A stretch of DNA of 64,000 nucleotides from Bog-756 sp963701325. Lineage in GTDB: Bacteria; Actinomycetota; Acidimicrobiia; Acidimicrobiales; RAAP-2. The DNA is taken from positions 1,240,001-1,304,000 of the forward strand of contig OY969604.1 in NCBI GenBank assembly GCA_963701325.1, written 5' to 3'. Both the position numbers and the translations under genes were made by a program. Under the pieces are notes generated by a model that saw only the letters and a list, made by a program, of their open reading frames with translations, ran no database searches and was not told the origin of the DNA. Below, one piece after another: positions 51,130 to 60,320 of this stretch (positions are counted from its first letter, which is position 1; every line of letters begins with the position of its first letter).

Positions 51130-52677
51130 TCAACGTCGCCCGGACTGGATTGGGACGCGCACGGACGACGGAACGCCTCCTCGCCGTCGGGACGTCTCGG
51201 AGACACGCCCGAAGAGCTTGGTGAGCACGCGGTAGACCAGGTTTCCGGAGGGCCACTGGGTGACGATCTTCCCTGTCGACGAGCGGAAGTAGTTGTTCGT
51301 CAGGGTCCACGATGTCCCCTCCATCCGCCGTTGGAGCCACGCGAACCAGAGGGATTCGAAGGCCGGCCTGACCTCGATGGCGCTCACGCGGCACCGGGAC
51401 ATCCGCTTCACCGCCCGCACGGCGTACTCGGCCTGGGCCTCGAGCATCGACACCAGCTCACCGCCGTTGGTGCCCGGCCCGTAGAGCATGAAGAAGTTGG
51501 GGAAGTCGGGCACGGTGATGCCGAGAAAGGCCCGGGGCTCACCAGCCCAGCGGTCCTGGAGCGTCTCGCCCCGCCGCCCGACGATCTGGACCCGTGCCAC
51601 GTAGTCGGCGGCCCGGAACCCGGTCGCCAAGACGATCACGTCTACCGGCCGTTCCACACCGTCGGCGTCGACGATGCCCGACGGAGTCACCCGGGACACG
51701 GCCCTCGGGACCAGCTCCACGTTGTCCGCCCTGAGCGCAGGGTAGAACGTGCTGGCGATGACCGGCCGCTTGCCGGGATACGGGTACGTCGGGGTGACGA
51801 CCGTTGCCAGGTCGGGGTGGTCAGCGAACTCCCTGGCGATGTAGTCGAGGCAAGCCTGCTGCCGCTTCGCATTCAACTTGGTTCCCGGCCGGAACGTGGC
51901 GGCGCCGATGAGGCCCCGCTCGAGGGACAACCGCAGCGATGCCCGGTCGACGACCCGTCGCCACAGCCGGTCCGACCTCAGGCGTTCAGCCTCGGTGAGC
52001 TCCCGCTCACCCTTGGGCAGGACCCACCCGGGCTCGCGCTGGAAGACGTACAGCGTTCCCACGGTTGGCTGGATGGCGGGGACCACCTGGGTGGCGCTCG
52101 ATCCGGTCCCCACCACGGCCACGGTCCGACCCGACAGGTCGTGTTCGTGCTCCCAGCGGGACGTGTGGAAGCTCGGACCCTCGAACGAGTCCAAACCGGG
52201 CCAGTCGGGATACCGGGCAACGTTGAGGAAGCCCACGGCGCTGACCACCACCTCACACTCGACGACGGCACCGGTGGCCAAGGTGACCGTCCACACGTGC
52301 CGGTCGTCGTCCCAGCGGGCCGAGTCGACCGTGACCCCGAGCTCGAGGTGCGGCCCGAGGCCGAACTGATCGACCGTCTCCGACAGGTACGCCTGCAGCT
52401 CGGGCTGGCGGGCGTGGGTGCGGGTCCAGCGGTAGGACTTGAACGAATAGCTGTACAGGGTGGAGTGCACGTCCACCTCTGCACCCGGGTACGTGTTGTC
52501 CCACCACGTGCCGCCGACGCCATTCGAGGACTCGTAGATGGTGAACGTGCTGATCCCCGCGGTACGCAGCTTGACCCCGGCCGCGAGACCCCCCATGCCC
52601 GCACCGATCACTACGACCCGTGGGGTCCCAGCGGGACCGAACAACTCCTGGGCGGACAGCCGAGTGGACACCGTCAC
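51130..52677 (-). CDS. FAD-dependent monooxygenase, Baeyer-Villiger type
   Basis: A 515-residue class B flavoprotein monooxygenase that would turn a ketone into an ester or lactone. It has the FAD motif VVVIGAGMGGLAAGVKLR, the NADPH motif TVAVVGTGSSATQVVPAIQP and between them the Baeyer-Villiger fingerprint FEGPSFHTSRW (FxGxxxHxxxW). GGTWWDNTYPGAEVDVHS and FMLYGPGTNGGELVSMLEAQ are also family-typical. The start is uncertain: GTG 52677 or 52671 (GGGGTGA upstream), since ATG 52695 lacks a ribosome site. It is divergent from a P450, and a ketone made by P450 and SDR action would be its natural substrate. Confidence 0.93.
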   Translation of the reverse strand: MTVSTRLSAQELFGPAGTPRVVVIGAGMGGLAAGVKLRTAGISTFTIYESSNGVGGTWWDNTYPGAEVDVHSTLYSYSFKSYRWTRTHARQPELQAYLSETVDQFGLGPHLELGVTVDSARWDDDRHVWTVTLATGAVVECEVVVSAVGFLNVARYPDWPGLDSFEGPSFHTSRWEHEHDLSGRTVAVVGTGSSATQVVPAIQPTVGTLYVFQREPGWVLPKGERELTEAERLRSDRLWRRVVDRASLRLSLERGLIGAATFRPGTKLNAKRQQACLDYIAREFADHPDLATVVTPTYPYPGKRPVIASTFYPALRADNVELVPRAVSRVTPSGIVDADGVERPVDVIVLATGFRAADYVARVQIVGRRGETLQDRWAGEPRAFLGITVPDFPNFFMLYGPGTNGGELVSMLEAQAEYAVRAVKRMSRCRVSAIEVRPAFESLWFAWLQRRMEGTSWTLTNNYFRSSTGKIVTQWPSGNLVYRVLTKLFGRVSETSRRRGGVPSSVRVPIQSGRR

Positions 52678-52825
52678 CCGACGGTCACCCCGCATCTGAG
52701 GTTCACGCTGGCGCTCATCTCCCGGCGACACCATCCTCGGCCCTCTCGGCCGGCAGCACGAGGCGTGCTTGACCGATCTGCAGCTTAGTGACACAGTACG
52801 ACATGAAAGCAAGGGGAGGTGTCGC

Positions 52826-54022
52826 GTGACCACGACAAGCGTCGGTGATCTGTACTACGACCCGTACGACGTGGGGATCGATGCCGACCCGTACCCGGTC
52901 TTCCGCCGGCTGCGGGAGGAGGCGCCGCTCTACTACAACCAGACCCACGACTTCTACGCCGTCAGCCGGTTCGCCGATGTCGAACGTGGCTATCTCGACA
53001 ACAGGACCTTCATCTCCGGACGCGGCGGCATCATCGAGCTCATCCGGGCCAACATCGAGATGCCTTCGGGTGTGCTCATCTTCGAGGATCCGCCGGTGCA
53101 CACCATTCACCGACGGCTGATGTCCCGGGTGTTCTCTCCCAACCGGGTGGCAGCCCTCGAACCGCAGATCCGAGAGTTCTGCATCCAGTGCCTCGACCAG
53201 CTGGTCGGTGCTGAGGAATTCGACCTCATCGCCGATCTGGGAGCACAGATGCCCATGCGGGTCATCGGGATGCTGCTCGGGATCCCCGAGGAAGACCAGG
53301 TGGCCGTGCGGGACAGGGTCGACGCCAACCTCCGCACCGAGGCAGGTCAACCCATGGAAGTGGGAGAGAAGATCGTCCCCACCGACATCTTCGCCGACTA
53401 CATCGACTGGCGGGTCGATCATCCGTCGGACGACATCATGACCGAGCTGCTCCAGGCCGAGTTCGAGGACGCAAACGGGACGGTTCGCAACCTGACCCGC
53501 GAAGAACTCCTGACCTACATCAGCGTCATCACCGGCGCAGGCAACGAGACGACCGGCAGGCTCATCGGATGGACCGGCAAGGTGCTGGCCGACCACCCGG
53601 ACCAGCGACAGGAGTTGGTCGAGGACGCCTCGCTCATCCCCGGGGCGATCGAGGAGCTCCTTCGCTTCGAGACGCCCGCGCCGCACGCGGCGAGGTACGT
53701 CACCCAGGACGTCGAGATCCACGGCCAGGGCGTTCCCGAGGGCAGCATCCTGATGCTGCTCCCGGGATCGGCGAACCACGACGATCGGCGCTTCCCGGAC
53801 GGAGACAGCTTCGACATCCACCGGAGGGATGGGAAGCCGCTGACCTTCGGGCACGGGATCCACCTCTGCCTGGGCGCGGCGCTGGCCCGCCTCGAAGGGC
53901 GGGTGGCCCTCGAGGAATTACTCAAGCGCTTCCCCACCTGGGAGGTCGATATGGACCGGGCCAGACTCGCCCCCACCTCGACGGTCAGGGGCTGGGAGAC
54001 GCTCCCGGTGCTCACGTCGTGA
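52826..54022 (+). CDS. Cytochrome P450
   Basis: A 398-residue class I P450. I-helix TGAGNETTGRLIGWTGKV, ExxR helix EELLRFETPAPHAARYV and the heme loop FGHGIHLCLGAALARLEG with Cys348. It closely resembles the P450 at 34059 from the first residues (DLYYDPYDVGIDADPYPVFR), so the two are paralogues, each followed by an SDR. GTG start with AAGGGGAGG upstream. On the other side of its promoter lies the Baeyer-Villiger monooxygenase. Hydroxylation to give an alcohol for the next SDR is the expected sequence of events. Confidence 0.95.
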   Translation: MTTTSVGDLYYDPYDVGIDADPYPVFRRLREEAPLYYNQTHDFYAVSRFADVERGYLDNRTFISGRGGIIELIRANIEMPSGVLIFEDPPVHTIHRRLMSRVFSPNRVAALEPQIREFCIQCLDQLVGAEEFDLIADLGAQMPMRVIGMLLGIPEEDQVAVRDRVDANLRTEAGQPMEVGEKIVPTDIFADYIDWRVDHPSDDIMTELLQAEFEDANGTVRNLTREELLTYISVITGAGNETTGRLIGWTGKVLADHPDQRQELVEDASLIPGAIEELLRFETPAPHAARYVTQDVEIHGQGVPEGSILMLLPGSANHDDRRFPDGDSFDIHRRDGKPLTFGHGIHLCLGAALARLEGRVALEELLKRFPTWEVDMDRARLAPTSTVRGWETLPVLTS

Positions 54023-54065
54023 TCTCTGAGCACACGGGATTCCGGACGCTCACCGGAGCACGGTG

Positions 54066-54806
54066 ATGGGCGAGTTGGACGGGAAGGTCGCGGTCATCAC
54101 CGGAGCGGGCTCGGGCATGGCTAAGGCGTCGGTCAAGGTCTTCGTACGAGAGGGCGCCAAGGTGGTGGCGGCCGACATCAGCGGCGCCGAAGAGACCACG
54201 GCCGACGAGATCGGTGGCGACGTCCTGCCCGTGCACTGCGACGTGACCCGAGAGGATCAGGTGGAGGCCCTGATGGCTGCGGCCATCGACGCGTACGGTC
54301 GGGTCGATGCCGTCCTCAACGTGGCAGGAGTCGCCGACGGCGGCGCGCTCACCGACCTCACCATGGAGTTCTACGACCGGTTGATGGACGTCGACCTGCG
54401 GGGTGTGTTCCTGGGCATGAAGCACGGAATCCGGGCGATGCTCCCGACAGGCGGCGGCTCCATCGTCAACTGGTCCTCGGTCGGTGGCCTCAACGGCTCG
54501 GCCTACACGAGCGTGTACCAGGCGGCAAAGCACGGGATCATCGGGGCCAGCAAGTCGGCGGCCATCGAGTACGGCACCCAGGGCATCAGGGTCAATGTGA
54601 TCTGTCCGGGGTTCATCCTCACCGAGATCATGGCGCAGGGGGCCGAGGACTTCATCCCCGACATCGCCGCCAAGGCCGCCCTCAACCGGGCCGGCGAGTC
54701 CCCCGAGGTCGCCGAGGTCGGCGCCTTCCTGGCCTCCGATCGGGCCTCGTTCGTCACCGGTGCGGTCATCCCGGTGGACGGCGGGTGGTCGGCCAAGCTG
54801 GCCTAG
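54066..54806 (+). CDS. SDR family NAD(P)-dependent oxidoreductase
   Basis: A 246-residue classical short-chain dehydrogenase. It has VAVITGAGSGMAKASVKVFV, LNVAGVADGGALTD, Ser in NWSSVGGLNGSAYTSVYQ and Tyr-x3-Lys in YQAAKHGI, then PVDGGW at the C-terminus. It lies 43 bases after the P450 with GGAG close to GTG 54063/ATG 54066. An alcohol-to-ketone step between the P450 and the divergent Baeyer-Villiger enzyme is an attractive fit. Confidence 0.93.
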   Translation: MGELDGKVAVITGAGSGMAKASVKVFVREGAKVVAADISGAEETTADEIGGDVLPVHCDVTREDQVEALMAAAIDAYGRVDAVLNVAGVADGGALTDLTMEFYDRLMDVDLRGVFLGMKHGIRAMLPTGGGSIVNWSSVGGLNGSAYTSVYQAAKHGIIGASKSAAIEYGTQGIRVNVICPGFILTEIMAQGAEDFIPDIAAKAALNRAGESPEVAEVGAFLASDRASFVTGAVIPVDGGWSAKLA

Positions 54807-54810
54807 CGGC

Positions 54811-55449
54811 ATGGATGCGACCACCCGAGCCGAACCGAGCGGATCGACTGGCGATACCCGACCGAGCCGGCCCTACGACGGGACGCTCCGCCGCGAGCGG
54901 GCGGCGGAGACCCGGGAGCGGATTCTCGACGCCGGCTCCGAGCTCATCCATCGCTACTCCGTGCGCGACTGGAAGAAGCTGACCGTTCGGGCGGTGGCCG
55001 AGCGGGCCGGGGTCAACGAGCGCACCGTCTACCGCTACTTCGGCAGTGAGCGCGGGCTGCGTGACGCGATGCTCCACCGGAACGAGGAGGAGGCGGGCAT
55101 CGAGTTGGAGGGGATGCGTCTCGAGGACGTGGCAACGGTGGCGGCCCGGATCCTCGACCATGTCGCCCAGTACCCGCGGGAGCCTCCCCCGGTGCTCGAT
55201 CCGACCCTGATGGCGGCAAAGGACGGGCAGCACCAGGCGCTGCTCGATGCCGTGGGTTCCGCGGTCGGTCGGGCACCGGATCCTCAGCAGGTGACGGTGG
55301 CTGCCGTGCTCGATGCTCTCTGGAGCGTGGCCACCTACAAGCGCCTGGTCGACGGCTGGTCGATCGAGCACGCCCAGGCGGTCGAGGGCATCGTCTGGGT
55401 CATCGGACTGGTCGAAGCCGCCGTGCGGAAGGGCGAGGGTCCGACATGA
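54811..55449 (+). CDS. TetR family transcriptional regulator
   Basis: A 212-residue regulator with an N-terminal disordered stretch and helix-turn-helix LTVRAVAERAGVNERTVYRY, FGSERGLRDAMLHR near residues 65-100. It starts four bases after the SDR stop, so it belongs to the P450-SDR operon, an arrangement that suggests control of the cluster by its own product or substrate. The ligand domain has no assignable specificity. Confidence 0.9.
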   Translation: MDATTRAEPSGSTGDTRPSRPYDGTLRRERAAETRERILDAGSELIHRYSVRDWKKLTVRAVAERAGVNERTVYRYFGSERGLRDAMLHRNEEEAGIELEGMRLEDVATVAARILDHVAQYPREPPPVLDPTLMAAKDGQHQALLDAVGSAVGRAPDPQQVTVAAVLDALWSVATYKRLVDGWSIEHAQAVEGIVWVIGLVEAAVRKGEGPT

Positions 55450-55475
55450 CGAGTACCCGAGCACGGGGCGGACGG

Positions 55476-56267
55476 TCAGCCGGCGCCGTCGCCCGTGGCG
55501 TGGATCTGATCCAGGAGGACCTGCCGGACCGGGCGTCCGGCCACCGTTCCTCCGTCCACGGGGATCACCGTGCCGGTGATCTGGGCCGAGCGGTCGCTGG
55601 CCAGGAAGAGCACGGCTTCGGCCACGTCCTCGGGGGACCCTTGACGCTGCAGCGGCTGGTCCCGTTCGATGGTCGGCCCCAGGTCGTAGTTGGTGATCCG
55701 CGTCGGGATGTGTCCCGGCGCGATGCAGTTGACCCGGATACCGAATTCGGCGAGATCGGTGGACACCATGCGGCTGAAGTTGACGATCGACGCCTTCGAC
55801 ATCCGGTAGACGATCGGGGGCCCGCCCCCGGTCAGACCGCCCATGGACGACGTGTTGACGATCGAGCCACCCCCGTGCTCAGCCATGTGCCGCCCGGCCC
55901 GCTGGGTCCCGACGACAACGCCGAACAGGTTGACGGCCATCACCCGGTCGAAGTCGCGGAGGTCGTCGCGGAGGAAGCGGCGGAACGAGCTCGAGATACC
56001 GGCGTTGTTGACCATCACGTGCAGGCCCCCGAAGGTCTCCACGGCGAAATCGACCAGGGCCTGGATCTCGTCGGCGTCGGACACGTCGGTCCGCCGGAAG
56101 ACCACCGCCGCTCCCAGTTCGTCCGCCACTGCCTCGCCCTGCGCTTCATCGACGTCCGCCACCACGACGGCTGCGCCCTGATCGACGAAGAGCTCGACGG
56201 TGGCACGACCGATCCCGCTGGCACCGCCGGTGACGATGGCGACCTTCCCCGACAGCTCCGTGCCCAT
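55476..56267 (-). CDS. SDR family oxidoreductase
   Basis: A 263-residue short-chain dehydrogenase with IVTGGASGIGRATVELFVDQ, NNAGISSSFRRFL, Ser in NTSSMGGLTGGGPPIVY and Tyr-x3-Lys in YRMSKASI. AAAGGAG precedes the ATG. It is divergent from the P450 at 56451 with 183 bases between. A GATGCATC palindrome lies in that gap. It may use the alcohol made by that P450. Confidence 0.92.
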   Translation of the reverse strand: MGTELSGKVAIVTGGASGIGRATVELFVDQGAAVVVADVDEAQGEAVADELGAAVVFRRTDVSDADEIQALVDFAVETFGGLHVMVNNAGISSSFRRFLRDDLRDFDRVMAVNLFGVVVGTQRAGRHMAEHGGGSIVNTSSMGGLTGGGPPIVYRMSKASIVNFSRMVSTDLAEFGIRVNCIAPGHIPTRITNYDLGPTIERDQPLQRQGSPEDVAEAVLFLASDRSAQITGTVIPVDGGTVAGRPVRQVLLDQIHATGDGAG

Positions 56268-56450
56268 CTCCGGCTCCTTTTCGCTGGCGTTCGGCACCGG
56301 GGCATGCACGCGGTACCACGGCGCAGGCCCGCTCGTCCGAGTCGGGGCCGCCGACCGAACCTGGCCGCGGACCCGCGGTGGGCGATGCATCCACCCGATC
56401 GTCGTTCCCATCCGATCAGGGCACCTGCCCGCGACCACCCTGGAGCACCT

Positions 56451-57707
56451 GTGAGCGACGAGCAGTTCGAATCCACCGACTTCTTCCGGAACAAGGACGT
56501 CATCGACGACCCCTACCCGTATCTCGACCACCTGCGGGGCAAGTGTCCCGTGTTCCAGGAGCCGTACCACGACGTGTACATGGTGACCGGGTACGACGAA
56601 GCCATCGAGGTGTACCACGACACCAAGACCTTCTCGGCCTGCAATTCGGCCATCGGGCCCTTCGCCAAGTTCCCTATACCCCTCGAGGGGGACGACATCA
56701 CCGAGACCATCGAGACCTACCGGGACGAGCTTCCCTTCGGCGACCAGCTCCCCACCTTCGACCCCCCGAAGCACACCGCCCAGCGTGGGCTGCTGATGCG
56801 GCTCATCACCCCCAAGCGTCTCAAGGAGAACGAGGCGGCCCTGCAGCGGTTGGCCGACGACCAGATCGACCGCTTCCACGCGCGGGGCGAATGCGACTTC
56901 ATCGGTGAGTACGCCCAGCCGTACACCATGCTGGTCATCGCCGACCTGCTCGGCGTGCCCGAGGAGGATCACCCCGAGTTCCTCGAACACCTCATGCACA
57001 CCGGTCCCTTGGAGATGAGCCACAGCCCACTCGAGTACCTCTACGCTCAGTTCACCCGCTACATCGAGGACCGGCGAGCCGAGCCCAGAGACGATGTGAT
57101 GACCGGACTGGCGACGGCGACGTTTCCCGACGGATCGCTGCCGCCGGTGGACGACGTGATGAAGATCGCCTCCAATCTGTTCGCCGCCGGCCAGGAGACG
57201 ACGGCCCGACTCCTCGGCACCAGCCTCCAGACCCTGGCCGAGCGCCCCGAGCTCCAGCAGCAGCTGCGGGAGGACCGATCGCTGGTGGCGCCGTTCATCG
57301 AGGAGACCCTTCGCCTGCAGCCGCCCATCAACGGAACCTTCCGCCTGGCCCGGACACCCACCACCGTGCAGGGGACCGAGATCCCGGCGGCGAGCAACGT
57401 CATGATCCTGCCCAGCGGCGCCAACCGGGATCCGCGCGAGTTCGACGAACCCGACGAGCTCCGACTCGACAGGGAGAACGGCCGCCAACACATCGCCTTC
57501 GGCCACGGCATCCACACCTGTGCCGGGGCCCCGCTGGCCCGAGCCGAGTCCAACGTGTCGTTGCAGCGCCTCCTGGACCGGATGGCGGATATCCGCGTCT
57601 CCGACCTGCACCACGGGCTGGTCGGCGACCGCCACTGGCATTACACGCCCACCTGGATGCTCCGAGGCCATGACCGGCTCTTCCTCGAGTTCACCCCCGT
57701 CGGCTGA
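56451..57707 (+). CDS. Cytochrome P450
   Basis: A 418-residue P450 of a different subgroup from those at 34059 and 52826. I-helix FAAGQETTARLLGTSLQTL, ExxR helix EETLRLQPPINGTFRLAR and the heme loop FGHGIHTCAGAPLARAES with Cys357. The start is GTG with GGAGCACCT upstream. It is followed by a VOC gene and divergent from an SDR. Substrate unknown. Confidence 0.94.
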   Translation: MSDEQFESTDFFRNKDVIDDPYPYLDHLRGKCPVFQEPYHDVYMVTGYDEAIEVYHDTKTFSACNSAIGPFAKFPIPLEGDDITETIETYRDELPFGDQLPTFDPPKHTAQRGLLMRLITPKRLKENEAALQRLADDQIDRFHARGECDFIGEYAQPYTMLVIADLLGVPEEDHPEFLEHLMHTGPLEMSHSPLEYLYAQFTRYIEDRRAEPRDDVMTGLATATFPDGSLPPVDDVMKIASNLFAAGQETTARLLGTSLQTLAERPELQQQLREDRSLVAPFIEETLRLQPPINGTFRLARTPTTVQGTEIPAASNVMILPSGANRDPREFDEPDELRLDRENGRQHIAFGHGIHTCAGAPLARAESNVSLQRLLDRMADIRVSDLHHGLVGDRHWHYTPTWMLRGHDRLFLEFTPVG

Positions 57708-57776
57708 CTGAGAACGCGACAACCCGAGCTCTACGGAGAATGGACGCCCACATCGGGCGGGACCGGAGGCAGTGCA

Positions 57777-58220
57777 TTGGCCATCTACAACCACACGGGA
57801 CAGGTCGTCACAGATCTCGAACGATCGAAGCAGTTCTACGAGAAGGTGTTCGGCTTCACGTTCTGGTACGAGATCACCCCTCCCGACAGGTTGACCGCCA
57901 AACTCAACAGCCTCACGCCACCGCTGGGAGTCACTGCGTCGTACCTGACGCTCGACGGCTTCGTCCTCGAGCTCATGCACTATTCCGCACCTGGTGCGGG
58001 TGCTCCGTTCCGGTCCCGGACGATGAACGAGCCCGGGCTCACGCACCTCTCGATCTCCGTGGACGACGTCCATGCCACGGCCGAACTGGCAAAGGCCTAC
58101 GGCGGGGAGATCATCGAGGACAGCGACATCGACATCGCTCTCTTCATCCGGGATCCGGACGGACAGCTGCTCGAGTTGCTCCCGACGACGTACCGGGACA
58201 GCCTCGCTCCCAAACCCTGA
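57777..58220 (+). CDS. VOC family protein
   Basis: A 147-residue VOC domain protein: AIYNHTGQVVTDLERSKQFY at the start, SYLTLDGFVLELMHY as the first module end and TMNEPGLTHLSISVDDVHAT followed by FIRDPDGQLLELLP as the second. Metal-ligand positions appear as His in YNHTGQVV, Glu in LELMHY, His in GLTHLSI and Glu in LLELLP. The TTG start is backed by GGAGG about 8 bases upstream. It follows the P450 by 69 bases; an extradiol dioxygenase, isomerase or lyase role is possible. Confidence 0.88.
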   Translation: MAIYNHTGQVVTDLERSKQFYEKVFGFTFWYEITPPDRLTAKLNSLTPPLGVTASYLTLDGFVLELMHYSAPGAGAPFRSRTMNEPGLTHLSISVDDVHATAELAKAYGGEIIEDSDIDIALFIRDPDGQLLELLPTTYRDSLAPKP

Positions 58221-58275
58221 CGCGGCGCTCGGCCGGAGGCTGGTCGATACGGGAAACCGGTGGCCTCGCCGTTCC

Positions 58276-59928
58276 TCAACCGATCTCGGGTCGGGTCCCC
58301 GGGCGCGGGCCGTCCGGACCGAGTTGGACGCCGTCGAGGCGGATGGGCACGCCGTTGACGAGCACGTGACGGAGCCCGGTGGGCTCTTCTGCGGTCAGGC
58401 GCTCGCCGTTGGCGGGAAAGTCACGGAGCCGCTTCATGGGGCCCGGTGCGACGGTGGCCGGATCGAAGACGCAGACGTCGGCCCAGTAGCCCTCTCGCAG
58501 ATACCCACGGCGAACGAATCCGAAGATGTCGGCCGGCTCACCGGTCAGCTTCCGAACCGCCTGTTCGACCGGCATGAGGCCGCGGTCCCGGACCCAGGTG
58601 CCGAGCAGGTCGGTCGGAAGCGGCGCATCGCACAGTTGGCCCACGTGGGCACCTGCGTCGGAGAGCCCGAGGACCATTTGATCGTGCATGAGCAGCTTGC
58701 CCACGCTGTCTGCGTCGTCGTTGGCGATGTAGATGCGGAACCGGGTGGCGAGATCCTCCTCGACAGCGAGCTCGCAGATGACGTCGAACGGATCGTTGCC
58801 GCGTTCGGCAGCGATGGCGTCGACCCGTCGACCCTCGAGCTCCGGATGGCGCGTCGACTCGGAGACCTCGCAGGTCTCCCAACGGGGGCGCATCGGCTGC
58901 TGCGCGAGATCCGCGGCCGCCCTGGCGCGCCAAGCAGGATCGCTGTAGGCGGCGATCCGGGCGTCGCGACCCTGGTCGATGAGCTCGGCGACCACCGGGC
59001 TCACATTGAGACTGAACGGGCTCTCCATCGTGAACTGCATGGTGAGCGGCCGCGGTGTGACCTGGGGCCAGACCTGGCAGCCGCGTGCGATGGCCTGCTC
59101 GTGCAGATCGAGCTGGGGCTGATTGCGCCCGCCGGTGAGGGCGAACATCGGGTAGGTGAACGGCCGTCCGATCCGGGGTTGCAGCTCGTAGATGTCCGCG
59201 TAGGTGCATTGCTCGCCCGCGGTCGCGAGCACCACACCCTTGCCCGTGCTGCCAGCCGCCATGAAGAGCGCCTCGACCTCGTCCCGCTCGGCGAAGCGGC
59301 TCGGGACCGGCAGGCCGTTCATCCCCCGGTGGGTGTACGCGAAGCTCGTCGAGAACCCGGCCGCCCCTGCGTCGATCGCCTCCACCACGAGCCGGCACAT
59401 CCGGTCGATCTCCTCGGGAGTGGCAGCCCGTTCGTAGGCGGCGTCGCCCATGACGTAGAGGCGCACCGAGCTGTGGCCGACGTAGCAGGTGAAATTGAGG
59501 ACGGTGCCGCGCGACCGCACGAGCTCCATGTACTCGGGATGGGTCTGGAACCCCCACACGATGCCCTCGGTGAGCGACGCCGGGTCCATGTCCTCGACGT
59601 TCTCGAGGGTGTGCACGATGACATCGTGGTGCTCAGGCCTCGTGGGCGCGATCGTGAAGCCGCAGTTCCCCGCCACCACGGTCGTGACGCCCTGGTAGGA
59701 GGAGGGCCGGAGCGCCGGATCCCAGAAGACCTGGGCGTCGTAGTGGGTGTGGATGTCGATGAACCCCGGCGCGACGATGCACCCTGACGCGTCGACCTCG
59801 TGCGCCCCGTGCAGGTCCTGCCCGATCTCCTCGATCACCCCGGCGCCCACCGCCACGTCGGCGGTGCGACCGGGACTGCCGGTCCCGTCGACCACCGTCC
59901 CACCCCGGACAACCAGTTCAGCCGGCAT
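58276..59928 (-). CDS. N-acyl-D-amino-acid deacylase-type amidohydrolase (amidohydro_3)
   Basis: A 550-residue amidohydrolase of the D-aminoacylase group. It has LVVRGGTVVDGTGSPGRTAD, the metal motif in PGFIDIHTHYDAQVFWDP near residue 60, GNCGFTIAPTRPEH, and the C-terminal SDAGAHVGQLCD with the conserved Asp and His, then RRGYLREGYWADVCVFDPAT. GCGGAGG precedes the ATG. These enzymes often accompany P450 clusters in actinobacteria without proven function. A hydrolytic step on an amide, ester or lactone is possible. Confidence 0.92.
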   Translation of the reverse strand: MPAELVVRGGTVVDGTGSPGRTADVAVGAGVIEEIGQDLHGAHEVDASGCIVAPGFIDIHTHYDAQVFWDPALRPSSYQGVTTVVAGNCGFTIAPTRPEHHDVIVHTLENVEDMDPASLTEGIVWGFQTHPEYMELVRSRGTVLNFTCYVGHSSVRLYVMGDAAYERAATPEEIDRMCRLVVEAIDAGAAGFSTSFAYTHRGMNGLPVPSRFAERDEVEALFMAAGSTGKGVVLATAGEQCTYADIYELQPRIGRPFTYPMFALTGGRNQPQLDLHEQAIARGCQVWPQVTPRPLTMQFTMESPFSLNVSPVVAELIDQGRDARIAAYSDPAWRARAAADLAQQPMRPRWETCEVSESTRHPELEGRRVDAIAAERGNDPFDVICELAVEEDLATRFRIYIANDDADSVGKLLMHDQMVLGLSDAGAHVGQLCDAPLPTDLLGTWVRDRGLMPVEQAVRKLTGEPADIFGFVRRGYLREGYWADVCVFDPATVAPGPMKRLRDFPANGERLTAEEPTGLRHVLVNGVPIRLDGVQLGPDGPRPGTRPEIG

Positions 59929-60320
59929 CTCCACCTCCGCGTTCTCGGGCCTGGGCCAGGAGCAGCTGTGTCTGCGCAACCGACGACCCTGCTGTGGTCC
60001 TGACAGCCACCGGGTTCCCGTTGGCAGTACTTGCAAACACTATTCTCTCCGAGCAGCTACCGGCGAGCCGGTCCGGACACAAGAGAACCCCGAGGTCAGC
60101 GGCCTGCAGATCCGGCGACCTCCCCTCCCGGGTCCTCCAACCTCTCCCGGTCGATCGGTTCTGACGATTGCACCGGATACGACACTCTCCTACTATGCGA
60201 ACCACGTCATCAACCCCATGAGGCCTGCTGGAGGTGTCCCACCTCGACCACCAGGGTGAACGCACCCCACGGGAAGGGCCAGGCACCCGATCCCGCCCCT
60301 CTACTCAGGACCGCCCTCAG
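59929..60320. other. Divergent intergenic region of the amidohydrolase and P450 genes
   Basis: 392 bases with no supported gene. It holds the promoter at 60168-60196 for the P450. On the other strand GAGAGAATAGTGTTTGCAAG at about 60033-60052 has TAGTGT as a -10-like box that could serve the amidohydrolase. No operator-like palindrome is clear. Confidence 0.5.
60168..60196 (+). promoter_or_regulatory. Sigma-70-type promoter for the P450 at 60321
   Basis: TTGCAC (60168-60173) and TACTAT (60191-60196) are separated by exactly 17 bases. The predicted leader to the ATG at 60321 is about 117 bases. Among the best promoter matches in the window. Confidence 0.6.

Noticed and set aside
56387..56394. 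GATGCATC palindrome between SDR and P450 as an operator
   Set aside because: Too short on its own; the flanking GGTGG/CCACC arms pair only partly. Mentioned with the SDR gene but not called as a site.
55476..58073. Very long open frame (over 850 codons) on the minus strand
   Set aside because: Only the part up to 56267 is an SDR. The upstream part is antisense to a P450 with full motifs and translates to low-complexity sequence.
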